Assembly (NCBI RefSeq): GCF_005938385.1
Contig: NZ_VCRA01000018.1
Coordinates: 62,385 to 126,384 of the forward strand
Origin: Paenibacillus mesophilus
Lineage (GTDB): Bacteria > Bacillota > Bacilli > Paenibacillales > NBRC-103111
Direction of reading: 5' to 3'
Length of the DNA stretch: 64,000 bases
Of this stretch, positions 15,793 to 23,444 are shown piece after piece. Within the stretch, counting starts at the first letter, position 1. Every line of letters starts with the position of its first letter. The translations under genes and the position numbers were made by a program. The notes beneath the pieces were generated by a model, which was not told the origin of the DNA, did no database searches, and was given only the letters and a program-made list of their open reading frames with translations.

Positions 15793-16680
15793 ATGTCGAC
15801 CAAACCTGTGCTTCGCAAGCCGGAATGGCTCAAAATCAAGCTGCCGGCCGGCGAAGATTACGATAACGTCAAACAATTGAAGGAAACGATGCGTTCCCGG
15901 ACGCTCCATACCGTCTGCGAAGAGGCGAAATGCCCGAACATCCACGAGTGCTGGGCCAATCGGACGGCTACGTTCATGATACTAGGCGATATTTGCACGC
16001 GGGCGTGCCGGTTCTGCGCGGTCAAGTCCGGCTTGCCGACCGAGCTCGATCTGCAGGAGCCGGAGCGGGTGGCGGAAGCGGCCGAACAGATGGGGCTGCG
16101 CCATTGCGTCGTCACCTCGGTGGCGAGAGACGATTTGGCCGACGGAGGCGCTTCCATATTCGCCGAGACGATCCATGCGATCCGCAGACGTCTGCCGTTC
16201 TGCTCGGTGGAGGTGCTCATCCCGGATTTTATGGGGAACGAAGATTCCTTGCGCATCGTGATGGACGCGAAGCCGGATATTTTGAACCACAACATGGAGA
16301 CGGTCGAACGTATGTCGGACCGGGTTCGCTCGAAAGCGAAATACGACCGATCCCTGGAGCTTCTTGCCCGTTCCAAACGGATGAGCCCGACGATCCCGAC
16401 GAAGTCCAGCATTATGGTCGGCGTAGGCGAGACGTGGGACGAAATTTTGCGCACGATGGACGATCTGCGCGCCGTCGATTGCGACATCATGACGATCGGC
16501 CAATATTTGCAGCCGACGAAGCAGCATTTGCGGGTTGTGGAATATTACACGCCGGAGCAGTTCGCCCGGCTGAAGGAGGAAGGCATGAAGCGGGGCTTCC
16601 GCCATGTCGAATCCGGACCGCTTGTGCGGAGCTCCTACCATGCGCACGAACAGGTGCAATCGGCCCATGCCCATTCATGA
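15793..16680 (+). CDS. lipA: Lipoyl synthase
   Basis: This 295-residue radical SAM enzyme inserts two sulfurs into octanoyl groups on carrier proteins. Both clusters are visible: the auxiliary cluster CEEAKCPNIHEC and the radical SAM motif CTRACRFC. The C-terminal GPLVRSSYHA supplies the conserved serine ligand of the auxiliary cluster. VTSVARDDLADGGA and NHNMETV are further signatures. A TATAAT at 15755-15760 lies upstream. The stop codon overlaps an in-frame ATGATG belonging to the yutD reading frame, and yutD probably forms an operon with lipA as in Bacillus. Confidence 0.97.
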   Translation: MSTKPVLRKPEWLKIKLPAGEDYDNVKQLKETMRSRTLHTVCEEAKCPNIHECWANRTATFMILGDICTRACRFCAVKSGLPTELDLQEPERVAEAAEQMGLRHCVVTSVARDDLADGGASIFAETIHAIRRRLPFCSVEVLIPDFMGNEDSLRIVMDAKPDILNHNMETVERMSDRVRSKAKYDRSLELLARSKRMSPTIPTKSSIMVGVGETWDEILRTMDDLRAVDCDIMTIGQYLQPTKQHLRVVEYYTPEQFARLKEEGMKRGFRHVESGPLVRSSYHAHEQVQSAHAHS

Positions 16681-16721
16681 TGATCGACATTTCCGCGAAA
16701 CCGGCGCAAGGAGGGATTCCT

Positions 16722-17171
16722 TTGATTCATATCGGTAGCAAGACGTATGAGCTCGTGCAGGAGCACAAAAACGGATACAATTTCGAAGCGTTCCGGGACC
16801 GTTTCAGCGAGGTGCTCGAGCGTTACGATTACATCGTGGGCGACTGGGGCTACAGCCAGCTGAGGCTGAAAGGGTTTTTCAAGGAAAGCAACAAGAACGG
16901 CAGCAAGGACACGTGCGTTTCCGGCATACACGATTATTTGAACGAATATTGCAATTTCGGCTGCGCCTATTTCATTGTGCGCAAAGTGAACGGCAAGATG
17001 CAGGGAGAGCTTCCCCCGCAGCAGCCGACCGAGCAGCAACCGCAGCAGCCGAGCGCGTCGAATCAAAGGCAGACGAGCCCCGGCACGGCTCAGCAGCAGC
17101 ATCCACGACAAGAACGTCATGAGCGCCAAGAGCGGCAAGCGCGCCAGGAGCGTCAGCAGCCGACGAAATAA
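16722..17171 (+). CDS. yutD: YutD family protein with Gln/Arg-rich tail
   Basis: The product is 149 residues from the TTG at 16722. That start is chosen because AAGGAGG (16708-16714) sits 7 nt upstream and because the protein then begins LIHIGSKTYELV, aligning with the start of Bacillus YutD. Conserved blocks are YDYIVGDWGYSQLRLKGFF and YLNEYCNFGCAYFIVRK. After about residue 90 comes a disordered Gln/Pro/Arg-rich tail (repeats of RQERQ), absent from the ~100-residue Bacillus protein. Function is unknown. It is coupled to lipA upstream. Confidence 0.88.
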   Translation: MIHIGSKTYELVQEHKNGYNFEAFRDRFSEVLERYDYIVGDWGYSQLRLKGFFKESNKNGSKDTCVSGIHDYLNEYCNFGCAYFIVRKVNGKMQGELPPQQPTEQQPQQPSASNQRQTSPGTAQQQHPRQERHERQERQARQERQQPTK

Positions 17172-17208
17172 CAAGGACACGTTTCACTCGGTCGGGAGGC
17201 GACAAGGC

Positions 17209-18231
17209 TTGTTGAACATTGCAAAAAGACGGTGGGTTGGCTGGGTGCTGCTCGGTGCGCTGGCCGCGGTCCAAACGGGCTGTGCGTACGCGAACGCGGC
17301 TCCGCAGGAGAAGCCGGAGCTGCTTAAGCCGGTCAAGCGGCAGGAAGACGTCTATGAGGTGAAAAGCGGGACGATCGCCAAGCAAATTCGCGGCACCGGC
17401 GTGTTCGTCTCGGCTTCCAACAAGTTTTACCAATATACCGTCGGCGGCCAGCTCGACGCGATGTACGTCAAGGTCGGCGACGTGGTGAACAAGGGCGATG
17501 TGCTGCTGCAGCTCGACCCGCGCGATTTGATGATGAGAATTTCGCAGCAGAAGCTCGTGCTGGCGAAGGCCGAGGACGCGCTCGCGGAAGCGAAGCGCGC
17601 CCGCGATCCGGAGAAGCTCCGGTTATCCGGCATGAACCGCGAGGTCGAGGAGCTGAAGCTGGAAGGTCTCGAGATGAGTCTCGAGAAGACGAAGCTGATC
17701 GCCGATCGGAGCGGCGTTGTTACGTTTCTTGATTTTATCAAGCCGGGCGACACGATCGCGTCTTATAAAGACGTTGTCGGGCTGTCCGATCCGCAGAGCA
17801 TGATCTTTTTGTACACCGTGTCGGTCGGCGCCGATTTGACCGCGGTCGAAAGAGATATGGAAGCGGAAGTCGCATTCAACGGAAAGGTGTACAAAGGCAA
17901 AGTCATTCAAACGCCGAGAACCGCGCCTTTCACCGAAAACCAGCAGCAGAACGACCGGAATGCGAGATCGCTGATCATCTCGCTGGACACCGTCCCTCCC
18001 GATGCGGTGCTCGGCTCGCAAGCGGACTTGACGATCGTGACCGACCGCAAGGACAACGTGCTGATCATTCCGCGAGTGGGCTTGCGCTCTTATCAGGGCC
18101 GCAGCTTCGTCCATCTGAAGGACGGAACGAGCCGGAAGGAAGTCGATGTGGAGAAAGGGCTGGAAACGGCTACCGAAGTGGAAATCCGCAAAGGCTTGAA
18201 GGCCGGTCAGCAAATTATTTTGAACAATTAG
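17209..18231 (+). CDS. HlyD/RND-type membrane fusion adaptor (orphan)
   Basis: The product is about 340 residues. An N-terminal membrane segment (WVLLGALAAVQTGCAYA) ends in an imperfect lipobox. A split biotinyl-lipoyl domain (QLDAMYVKVGDVVNKGDVLLQLD ... SGVVTFLDFIKPGD) flanks a short helical hairpin (~110-165), followed by beta-barrel and membrane-proximal domains. This architecture is that of periplasmic adaptors that work with ABC or RND exporters in the cell envelope. The TTG at 17209 is chosen because GGGAGG lies 9 nt upstream; an ATG at 17119 would overlap yutD by 53 nt. No ATPase or permease gene adjoins it. A strong terminator follows. Confidence 0.8.
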   Translation: MLNIAKRRWVGWVLLGALAAVQTGCAYANAAPQEKPELLKPVKRQEDVYEVKSGTIAKQIRGTGVFVSASNKFYQYTVGGQLDAMYVKVGDVVNKGDVLLQLDPRDLMMRISQQKLVLAKAEDALAEAKRARDPEKLRLSGMNREVEELKLEGLEMSLEKTKLIADRSGVVTFLDFIKPGDTIASYKDVVGLSDPQSMIFLYTVSVGADLTAVERDMEAEVAFNGKVYKGKVIQTPRTAPFTENQQQNDRNARSLIISLDTVPPDAVLGSQADLTIVTDRKDNVLIIPRVGLRSYQGRSFVHLKDGTSRKEVDVEKGLETATEVEIRKGLKAGQQIILNN

Positions 18232-18275
18232 GAACTACGGTTCCTTGATAATCGTGCAATAGTACCATATAACCG

Positions 18276-18314
18276 GACGAAGTTTTCCCGATCGCGGGAA
18301 CTTCGTCTTTTTTT
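18276..18314 (+). terminator. Terminator of the adaptor gene
   Basis: GACGAAGT/ACTTCGTC plus an inner CCCG/CGGG stem is followed by TTTTTTT. Confidence 0.9.
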
Positions 18315-18408
18315 GTCGAAAAGATCATACCAAATTCATCATATTTCCAGTAAAATAATTCCTTGAAAGGGTTTACTCGAATGCGCGCCCGCTTTCGGTA
18401 AACGTATA

Positions 18409-18448
18409 GGAGCTGCTGCGTGTTGAGTGCGTATTACGCAGTAGCTCC
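18409..18448 (+). other. Leader hairpin upstream of the chemoreceptor gene
   Basis: GGAGCTGCTGCGT and ACGCAGTAGCTCC form a 13-bp stem with one G-U pair and a 14-nt loop. It lies 43 nt upstream of the receptor start and is not followed by a T-tract, so it is not a simple terminator. Confidence 0.5.
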
Positions 18449-18491
18449 TAGGTCCTAATTGCTTTGATTTCAACCTGAAGGGGGATATGGA

Positions 18492-20750
18492 ATGATTGGG
18501 AAGAAGCAGGCAGCCACGCGGAAATTCCGCCTGAATTGGGGGTGGCACCGTTCGATCGGATTCAAGCTTTTCGCCGCTTTTCTGGCCAGTATCGTGCTGA
18601 CGTGCGCCGCGGCGGGCTGGATCGCGTATCGGATTTCGTCCGATGCGCTGAAGCAGAAGGTGGGCGACAACATGCAGCAAGTCGTCCAGGACGCCGCGAA
18701 CAATACCGACCGGTGGTACAAAGTGATGGAAGGTACGTACAACCAGTTGGCCGTGTACGCGGACAAAAATCAGTTTACGACGAAGGACCGGCGGAACTTG
18801 GAGCCGCAGCAGGAGCCGCTTGCAAGCGAATACAAGCGATTGATCGCGCAAATTAAAGCATTCGACGACGAAATCGCCCAGAAGACCGAACAGGCGGGCA
18901 AGGTGACGGAGTCGAAGGACCGGATCAAGATCACCGAGGATATCGCCCGGGCATCCCAAGGGAAATCGGCGATCATGCCGAGGTACAACGAGTTGAACTT
19001 GCCGAAGAGCACGCTCGACGGCGCGATCAACAACTACATATCCGCCTATGCGCTCACGAACGCCGATATGATCTATTCGATCGGTCTCGTGCGGTTCAAC
19101 GGGGAAAACCAGCTGACCAGCATCAACGGCAAAGCGAAGACGCCCGACCTGTACAGCTTGCCGTGGTCGGAAGAGGCACTCAAGGGGAAAGGGAGAAACG
19201 TCTACCTTCCTCCGCAGAAGGGCTCCTACGTAATGAACGACGCCGAAACTCCCGTATTTGCGATCGCCAAATCGTTCTGGAGCCCGGAAGACCAGAAGTG
19301 GGCCGACGTGCTGATCGTGGAGTATAAGCTGAAGTTTTTTGAAGATTTGCTGAGGCCGATCAACTTCGGCGGCATGGGGGACATTCATCTGATCGGCAAC
19401 GCCGGCAACAGCTTGTTCACGAACCGTCAAGGGATCGGGTTCGGCGATCCCGCCGTCGTCAAGCCGGTAGAGTCGACGAGCATCGTGTCCGACGGGGGCA
19501 AAGGCAACCAGCTTGTTTCCTCGAAGCTGCTGTCCAACATCGATTGGACGATTGTGGGCGCGATTCCGGAGGACAAGCTGCTGGAAGACGCGAAGACGAT
19601 CCAGAACGGGCTCGCTTTGCTGATCGTAGGCGGCGTCGTGCTGGCTCTGCTGCTCGGTTGGTGGGGATACCGGACGATCGGCCGTCCGCTCATGCTCGCG
19701 GTGAGCAAAATGCGGCAGGCGGAGAACGGCGACCTGAACGTCCGTCTGCAAATGAAGCGCCATGATGAAATCGGCTCGGTGGGCGGGAGCTTCGACAGCA
19801 TGATGGAACGGATCGGCGGCATCGTGGCCCAGACGGGACAATCGGCGGATCGTCTCATGCAGGCGACGGTCAAGATCAACGAGCTGGTGCAGCGATCCAG
19901 AGCCGCTTCCGGAGAAATTGCGGTTGCGATGAACGAGGTTTCCTCCGGCGCGGACAGCTTGTCGCGCGATGCGGAGAAAAGCACGCTGCTGACCGGAGAA
20001 ATGACGAACCGTCTGAACGATGTGATCGACGTAAACCGCGATATGAAGGAAATTGCGGTGCAAGTCGAGCATTCGGGCAGAAGCGGCGCCGCGGCGATCG
20101 AGGAACTGACCAAGCACAACCAGGCGGCCGAAGGAGTCGTATCGTCGCTCAGCGAAAGGATGGAGCGTCTGCAGGCCGGCACGGAATCGATATCGGTCGT
20201 GCTCGATATCGTAGGGAACATCTCCAAGCAAATCAATATTTTATCGTTGAACGCTTCGATCGTGGCCGCATCGGCTGGCGAAGCCGGCAAGCCGTTCATG
20301 GTCGTCGCCGGGGAAATCCGCAGCTTGGCGAACCAGTCCAAAGATTCGATCGCTTCCGTGGAAGCGGTTATCGCGAACATTCAGACGGAGATGACCGAGA
20401 CGAGCCGCCTGGTTGCCGATTCGCTGCCGATCTTCCAGCAGCAGAGCGATATTTCCAGATCGTCTCAAGAGATTTTCCGTCATGTCGAGTCTTCGATGGG
20501 ACCGTTTATGGACAGCGTGCAGAAAGTATGGACTTCGCTCCAATTTTCCGTGGAGGCTCAATCGGAGCTGTCCGGGATGATGATGCAGGTAAGCGCCGTT
20601 TCCGAGGAATCGACCGCAACGACGGAAAACGTTGCGAGCCTTGTCCGCGATCAACACGAATCCGGCGGCGAGCTGGTGCGGATGGGCGAGGAGCTCGAGC
20701 AGCTGGCGAAGGAATTGAGACAATCGTTGAAGGTGTTTCAGCGCGATTGA
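18492..20750 (+). CDS. Methyl-accepting chemotaxis-like receptor with divergent signalling tip
   Basis: The product is 752 residues. TM1 is at about 29-50, a ~360-residue extracellular dCache-like sensor follows, then TM2 (LALLIVGGVVLALLLGWWGY, ~375-395), a HAMP domain and a C-terminal coiled-coil signalling domain. The hairpin tip reads NISKQINILSLNASIVAASAGEAGKPFMVVAGEIRSLA-like sequence. Canonical tips read IEAARAGE; here the Glu is Val and the Arg is Ser. Both residues contact CheA/CheW in studied receptors. Normal chemotaxis coupling is therefore doubtful, and it may signal to a different partner or be degenerate. It is monocistronic. Confidence 0.85.
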   Translation: MIGKKQAATRKFRLNWGWHRSIGFKLFAAFLASIVLTCAAAGWIAYRISSDALKQKVGDNMQQVVQDAANNTDRWYKVMEGTYNQLAVYADKNQFTTKDRRNLEPQQEPLASEYKRLIAQIKAFDDEIAQKTEQAGKVTESKDRIKITEDIARASQGKSAIMPRYNELNLPKSTLDGAINNYISAYALTNADMIYSIGLVRFNGENQLTSINGKAKTPDLYSLPWSEEALKGKGRNVYLPPQKGSYVMNDAETPVFAIAKSFWSPEDQKWADVLIVEYKLKFFEDLLRPINFGGMGDIHLIGNAGNSLFTNRQGIGFGDPAVVKPVESTSIVSDGGKGNQLVSSKLLSNIDWTIVGAIPEDKLLEDAKTIQNGLALLIVGGVVLALLLGWWGYRTIGRPLMLAVSKMRQAENGDLNVRLQMKRHDEIGSVGGSFDSMMERIGGIVAQTGQSADRLMQATVKINELVQRSRAASGEIAVAMNEVSSGADSLSRDAEKSTLLTGEMTNRLNDVIDVNRDMKEIAVQVEHSGRSGAAAIEELTKHNQAAEGVVSSLSERMERLQAGTESISVVLDIVGNISKQINILSLNASIVAASAGEAGKPFMVVAGEIRSLANQSKDSIASVEAVIANIQTEMTETSRLVADSLPIFQQQSDISRSSQEIFRHVESSMGPFMDSVQKVWTSLQFSVEAQSELSGMMMQVSAVSEESTATTENVASLVRDQHESGGELVRMGEELEQLAKELRQSLKVFQRD

Positions 20751-20823
20751 TTAGGCGGCTGCACACCTGACCGGGCGCATGCATAGGATGGGAGCGTAAA
20801 TAATGAAACGGAGGGATAGTTTC

Positions 20824-21150
20824 ATGATGAACGCACCCATCCCACAGCAGCAATCGGTGTATCAGGCGGAGCCGGCGCTTGTCCAGTCGGTGAAGAGCGC
20901 GCGGGACCGTATTCACGAAGTGGCGCGCCATTGCATCCACCGCCCGGTCCAGGTCCAAACGATGGACGGACATGTGCACGTAGGCGTCGTCGTCCATGTG
21001 GACGACAACCATCTATACTTGCGCGTCTCGGTTCGCGACGACCAGACCCGCGGATTTTTCAATCCGCTGTACCAGGCTTCCGTGTACAATGATGTCATTT
21101 TACCACTCGTACTGTATAATTTGCTCGTCATTACGCTCCTGTACACGTAG
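20824..21150 (+). CDS. Small conserved protein of unknown function
   Basis: The product is 108 residues. The ATG at 20824 follows GGAGGG by 8 nt; an upstream ATG at 20803 would enclose that site. Residues ~35-75 (VQVQTMDGHVHVGVVVHVDDNHLYLRV) predict a small beta barrel with an Sm/SH3-like strand pattern. The C-terminal ~20 residues are hydrophobic (LPLVLYNLLVITLLYT) and could anchor it in the membrane. Glutamine and histidine are common in the N-terminus. I do not recognise the family beyond similar short Paenibacillus proteins. A terminator follows. Confidence 0.65.
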   Translation: MMNAPIPQQQSVYQAEPALVQSVKSARDRIHEVARHCIHRPVQVQTMDGHVHVGVVVHVDDNHLYLRVSVRDDQTRGFFNPLYQASVYNDVILPLVLYNLLVITLLYT

Positions 21151-21161
21151 CCATGTAAGAA

Positions 21162-21200
21162 GAAGAGGCGTTCCGTGATGGCGGGACGCCCTCTTCCTTC
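21162..21200 (+). terminator. Terminator after the small unknown gene
   Basis: AGAGGCGTTCC pairs with GGGACGCCCTCT with minor mismatch and is followed by TCCTTCCTT. Confidence 0.6.
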
Positions 21201-21300
21201 CTTGCTTGTGCGGTGGACAAGCAAGAACTTGAATAATCCTATTAACATTATAGGAAAAGTATGATATGATACCGTCAATATGACACTTGAGGTGAGAGAA

Positions 21301-21744
21301 ATGGCTGTTGAAACTTTTAAAGCAACCGCGCATTTGCAAGAAGGAGTAGTCGTCAAAGTCCGTTCCAGAAATTTCGAGCTGACGATCGACGAACCGAAGA
21401 GCCTGGGCGGAACGGACACCGGGATGAATCCGGTCGAGGCTGTTCTCGGCGCGTTAGGCGCCTGTCAATCGATCGTGGCACGGGTATACGCGAGAAAGTT
21501 TAACGTCCGGCTCGACGATTTTTGGGTGGAGCTGGAAGGCGATCTCGATTTGGACGGCTTCTTCAACAAGTCCGACGTACGCAAAGGGTATTCCGACATC
21601 CGCTATACGTTCCATATCAAAACCGATGCGCCCCGGGAACAAGTCGAGCAATTCATTGAATTTTTGGAGCGGACATGCCCGGTAGGAGACACGATCGCCA
21701 ATCCGGTCAACCTCAAGCTGAGCGGCATCGTGATCGAGAACTGA
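21301..21744 (+). CDS. OsmC/Ohr family peroxiredoxin-like protein
   Basis: The product is 147 residues. The two redox cysteines typical of OsmC-like thiol peroxidases are present (GALGACQSIVA and ERTCPVGDTI). A GGTDTGMNPVEAVLGALG motif precedes the first. Members reduce organic hydroperoxides, using lipoyl or bacillithiol-type reductants. The ATG at 21301 follows GAGGTGA by 6 nt; an upstream in-frame ATG at 21280 lacks a site. It is transcribed alone and ends at a strong bidirectional terminator. Confidence 0.9.
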   Translation: MAVETFKATAHLQEGVVVKVRSRNFELTIDEPKSLGGTDTGMNPVEAVLGALGACQSIVARVYARKFNVRLDDFWVELEGDLDLDGFFNKSDVRKGYSDIRYTFHIKTDAPREQVEQFIEFLERTCPVGDTIANPVNLKLSGIVIEN

Positions 21745-21763
21745 TACATACTCAAACTATACG

Positions 21764-21801
21764 AACCGCTCGAGCGTCGTAATCGACTCGAGCGGTTTTT
21801 G
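21764..21801. terminator. Bidirectional terminator
   Basis: AACCGCTCGAG pairs perfectly with CTCGAGCGGTT around a 12-nt loop and is followed by TTTG on the plus strand. It sits between the convergent OsmC gene and the exported-protein gene. Confidence 0.8.
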
Positions 21802-21804
21802 TCA

Positions 21805-22545
21805 TCAACCGTTGCTTGGCTCGGCCGCAGCAGCCGGAGTCGCCGGAACGATATCCATCAGTTGAACGCCGACGGGCTGTATTTCATTCAAATGGACAAT
21901 TTCCTGCTTGTACAGCGCCAATTGGTTGGCGAGCGCTTGTCGGATCGTATTGCCGTCATTCGTCTGCACCGCCTTGTCCAGCTCCGACCAACCCTGCATG
22001 AACGGGCTCATGGGCAGATCGGCCGCAATTGCGGATACGCTTATGGCGATAGCTGCATTCTTGTCGTCAGCCGCCACGCCGACAGCGGCACCCCCGATCA
22101 ATTCGACCCGCTCGGCGGCAATTTCCGCCTTGGTCAGCTTGACGGCGTCCGTCGCAAACACTTTCGAGATCGTGACGGACTTATCCAAGCTCAACGCTTC
22201 GCTCAGCACGGCCGCCGGTTCCTCTCCGGCTTCGGACGTTCCAAGCTCGACTTCGCCGATAGGTAACGCCTTGATGGTTGCCGAGATGCCGCCGGCGTTC
22301 ATTTTAACTTTGGAGCGTAATGCCTCGTGATACTGCGACAGCGTCTGCTGCCAATCGGATACCGTCTCCGGGGCATACGTCTCGGCCAGCTTCACCGGGT
22401 CCAGCATGCGGGCGGCGGACATTTGGATCGCCGGCAGCACTTTGTCCGTTTCAAGGGTAGTGTCGGCAAAAGCGGACGGGCTCGCGAAGGCAGAGAGCAG
22501 CAAGGTGGACAGCGCGATTTTGTGGAACAGTCGTTTGTGGTTCAT
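21805..22545 (-). CDS. Exported protein of unknown function
   Basis: The product is 246 residues with a clear Sec signal peptide (HKIALSTLLLSAFASPSAFA, cleavage after AFA). The mature part is rich in Ala, Glu and Lys and predicted largely helical with some beta segments; no catalytic motif, cysteine pair or repeat was recognised. The ATG at 22545 is preferred because it starts the signal peptide directly and a TAGGAG is 11 nt upstream. It could be a cell-wall-associated protein. It is divergent from the two-component system gene 22710, so the two may share control. Confidence 0.7.
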   Translation of the reverse strand: MNHKRLFHKIALSTLLLSAFASPSAFADTTLETDKVLPAIQMSAARMLDPVKLAETYAPETVSDWQQTLSQYHEALRSKVKMNAGGISATIKALPIGEVELGTSEAGEEPAAVLSEALSLDKSVTISKVFATDAVKLTKAEIAAERVELIGGAAVGVAADDKNAAIAISVSAIAADLPMSPFMQGWSELDKAVQTNDGNTIRQALANQLALYKQEIVHLNEIQPVGVQLMDIVPATPAAAAEPSNG

Positions 22546-22709
22546 TTCGATCAACACTCCTAATCGGGTTAGATTTGTTTTACAGTTCCCAGTGTATTGC
22601 CGAACGATGGCAAACCGTGGTGCAGATTGTGGAAAAACGATGGCATTGCCCCTCATGGCCGTACGCTCTGCTACAATAGAGAAGAAGCCTAAGTATGGAG
22701 GGCGTAAGG

Positions 22710-23444
22710 ATGAACGAATATTGCATTGCCGTCGTGGACGACGATCAACCTATACGCGAGCTTGTACAAGCTTATTTGCTGAAGGAAAATTTCCGCACGG
22801 TCGGGCTTGCCACCGCCGAGGAGGCGTGGGAGCTGTGGAGGACGGCGCCGCCGGACATGTGGGTGCTCGACATCATGCTTCCGGGCATGGACGGCTACGA
22901 GTTTTGCAAACGAATCCGCTACGAAGCGGAAGTGCCGATCATTATGATTTCCGCGCGAGACAACGAGGTCGATAAAATATTGGGCTTAGAGCTCGGCAGC
23001 GACGATTATTTGGTTAAGCCGTTCAGTCCCCGCGAGCTGGTCGCCCGGATCAAACGGCAGCTACATCGGCTGCACAGGCTGAAGACGATCGACGAGAGCA
23101 AGCAGGAAGCCGCATCCGTGCTGCAGGTCGGAGGCGGCCAGCTGCAGTTGATGCTGGAGCAAAGGCGCGTGTTCTGGTGCGGGGAAGAAGTGGACATGAC
23201 GTCCAAGGAGTTCGCCCTGCTTAAAGCGTTCGCCGAACGGCCGAACCGGGCTTTTACGAGAGACGAGCTGCTGACGCTTGTATGGGGAGACGATTATTTC
23301 GGCAGCGATCGTGCGGTCGACCATTTGTTGAAGCGGCTGCGCAAAAAAATCGAGCAGCTGCCGGTAGAAGCCGTATGGGGGCACGGCTACCGGCTGCGGA
23401 CGGACATGGGGGGGACCGAGGATGAAGCTGCTAGTTCAGATTAA
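22710..23444 (+). CDS. OmpR/PhoB family response regulator
   Basis: The product is 244 residues. The receiver domain has Asp10/Asp11, the phosphoacceptor Asp54 (VLDIMLPGMDG), a Ser in IIMISARD and Lys in YLVKPFSP. The C-terminal winged helix has DMTSKEFALLKAF and VDHLLKRLRKKI, typical of OmpR-type DNA binding. The ATG at 22710 is 7 nt after GGAGGG; an ATG at 22695 would contain that site. The gene overlaps the following sensor kinase gene by 23 bases, so the pair is translationally coupled. Confidence 0.93.
   Translation: MNEYCIAVVDDDQPIRELVQAYLLKENFRTVGLATAEEAWELWRTAPPDMWVLDIMLPGMDGYEFCKRIRYEAEVPIIMISARDNEVDKILGLELGSDDYLVKPFSPRELVARIKRQLHRLHRLKTIDESKQEAASVLQVGGGQLQLMLEQRRVFWCGEEVDMTSKEFALLKAFAERPNRAFTRDELLTLVWGDDYFGSDRAVDHLLKRLRKKIEQLPVEAVWGHGYRLRTDMGGTEDEAASSD

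Noticed and set aside
18339..20231. 630-codon minus-strand open frame
   Set aside because: Antisense to the chemoreceptor gene and made of shadow composition (Arg, His, Asp-rich) with no motif.
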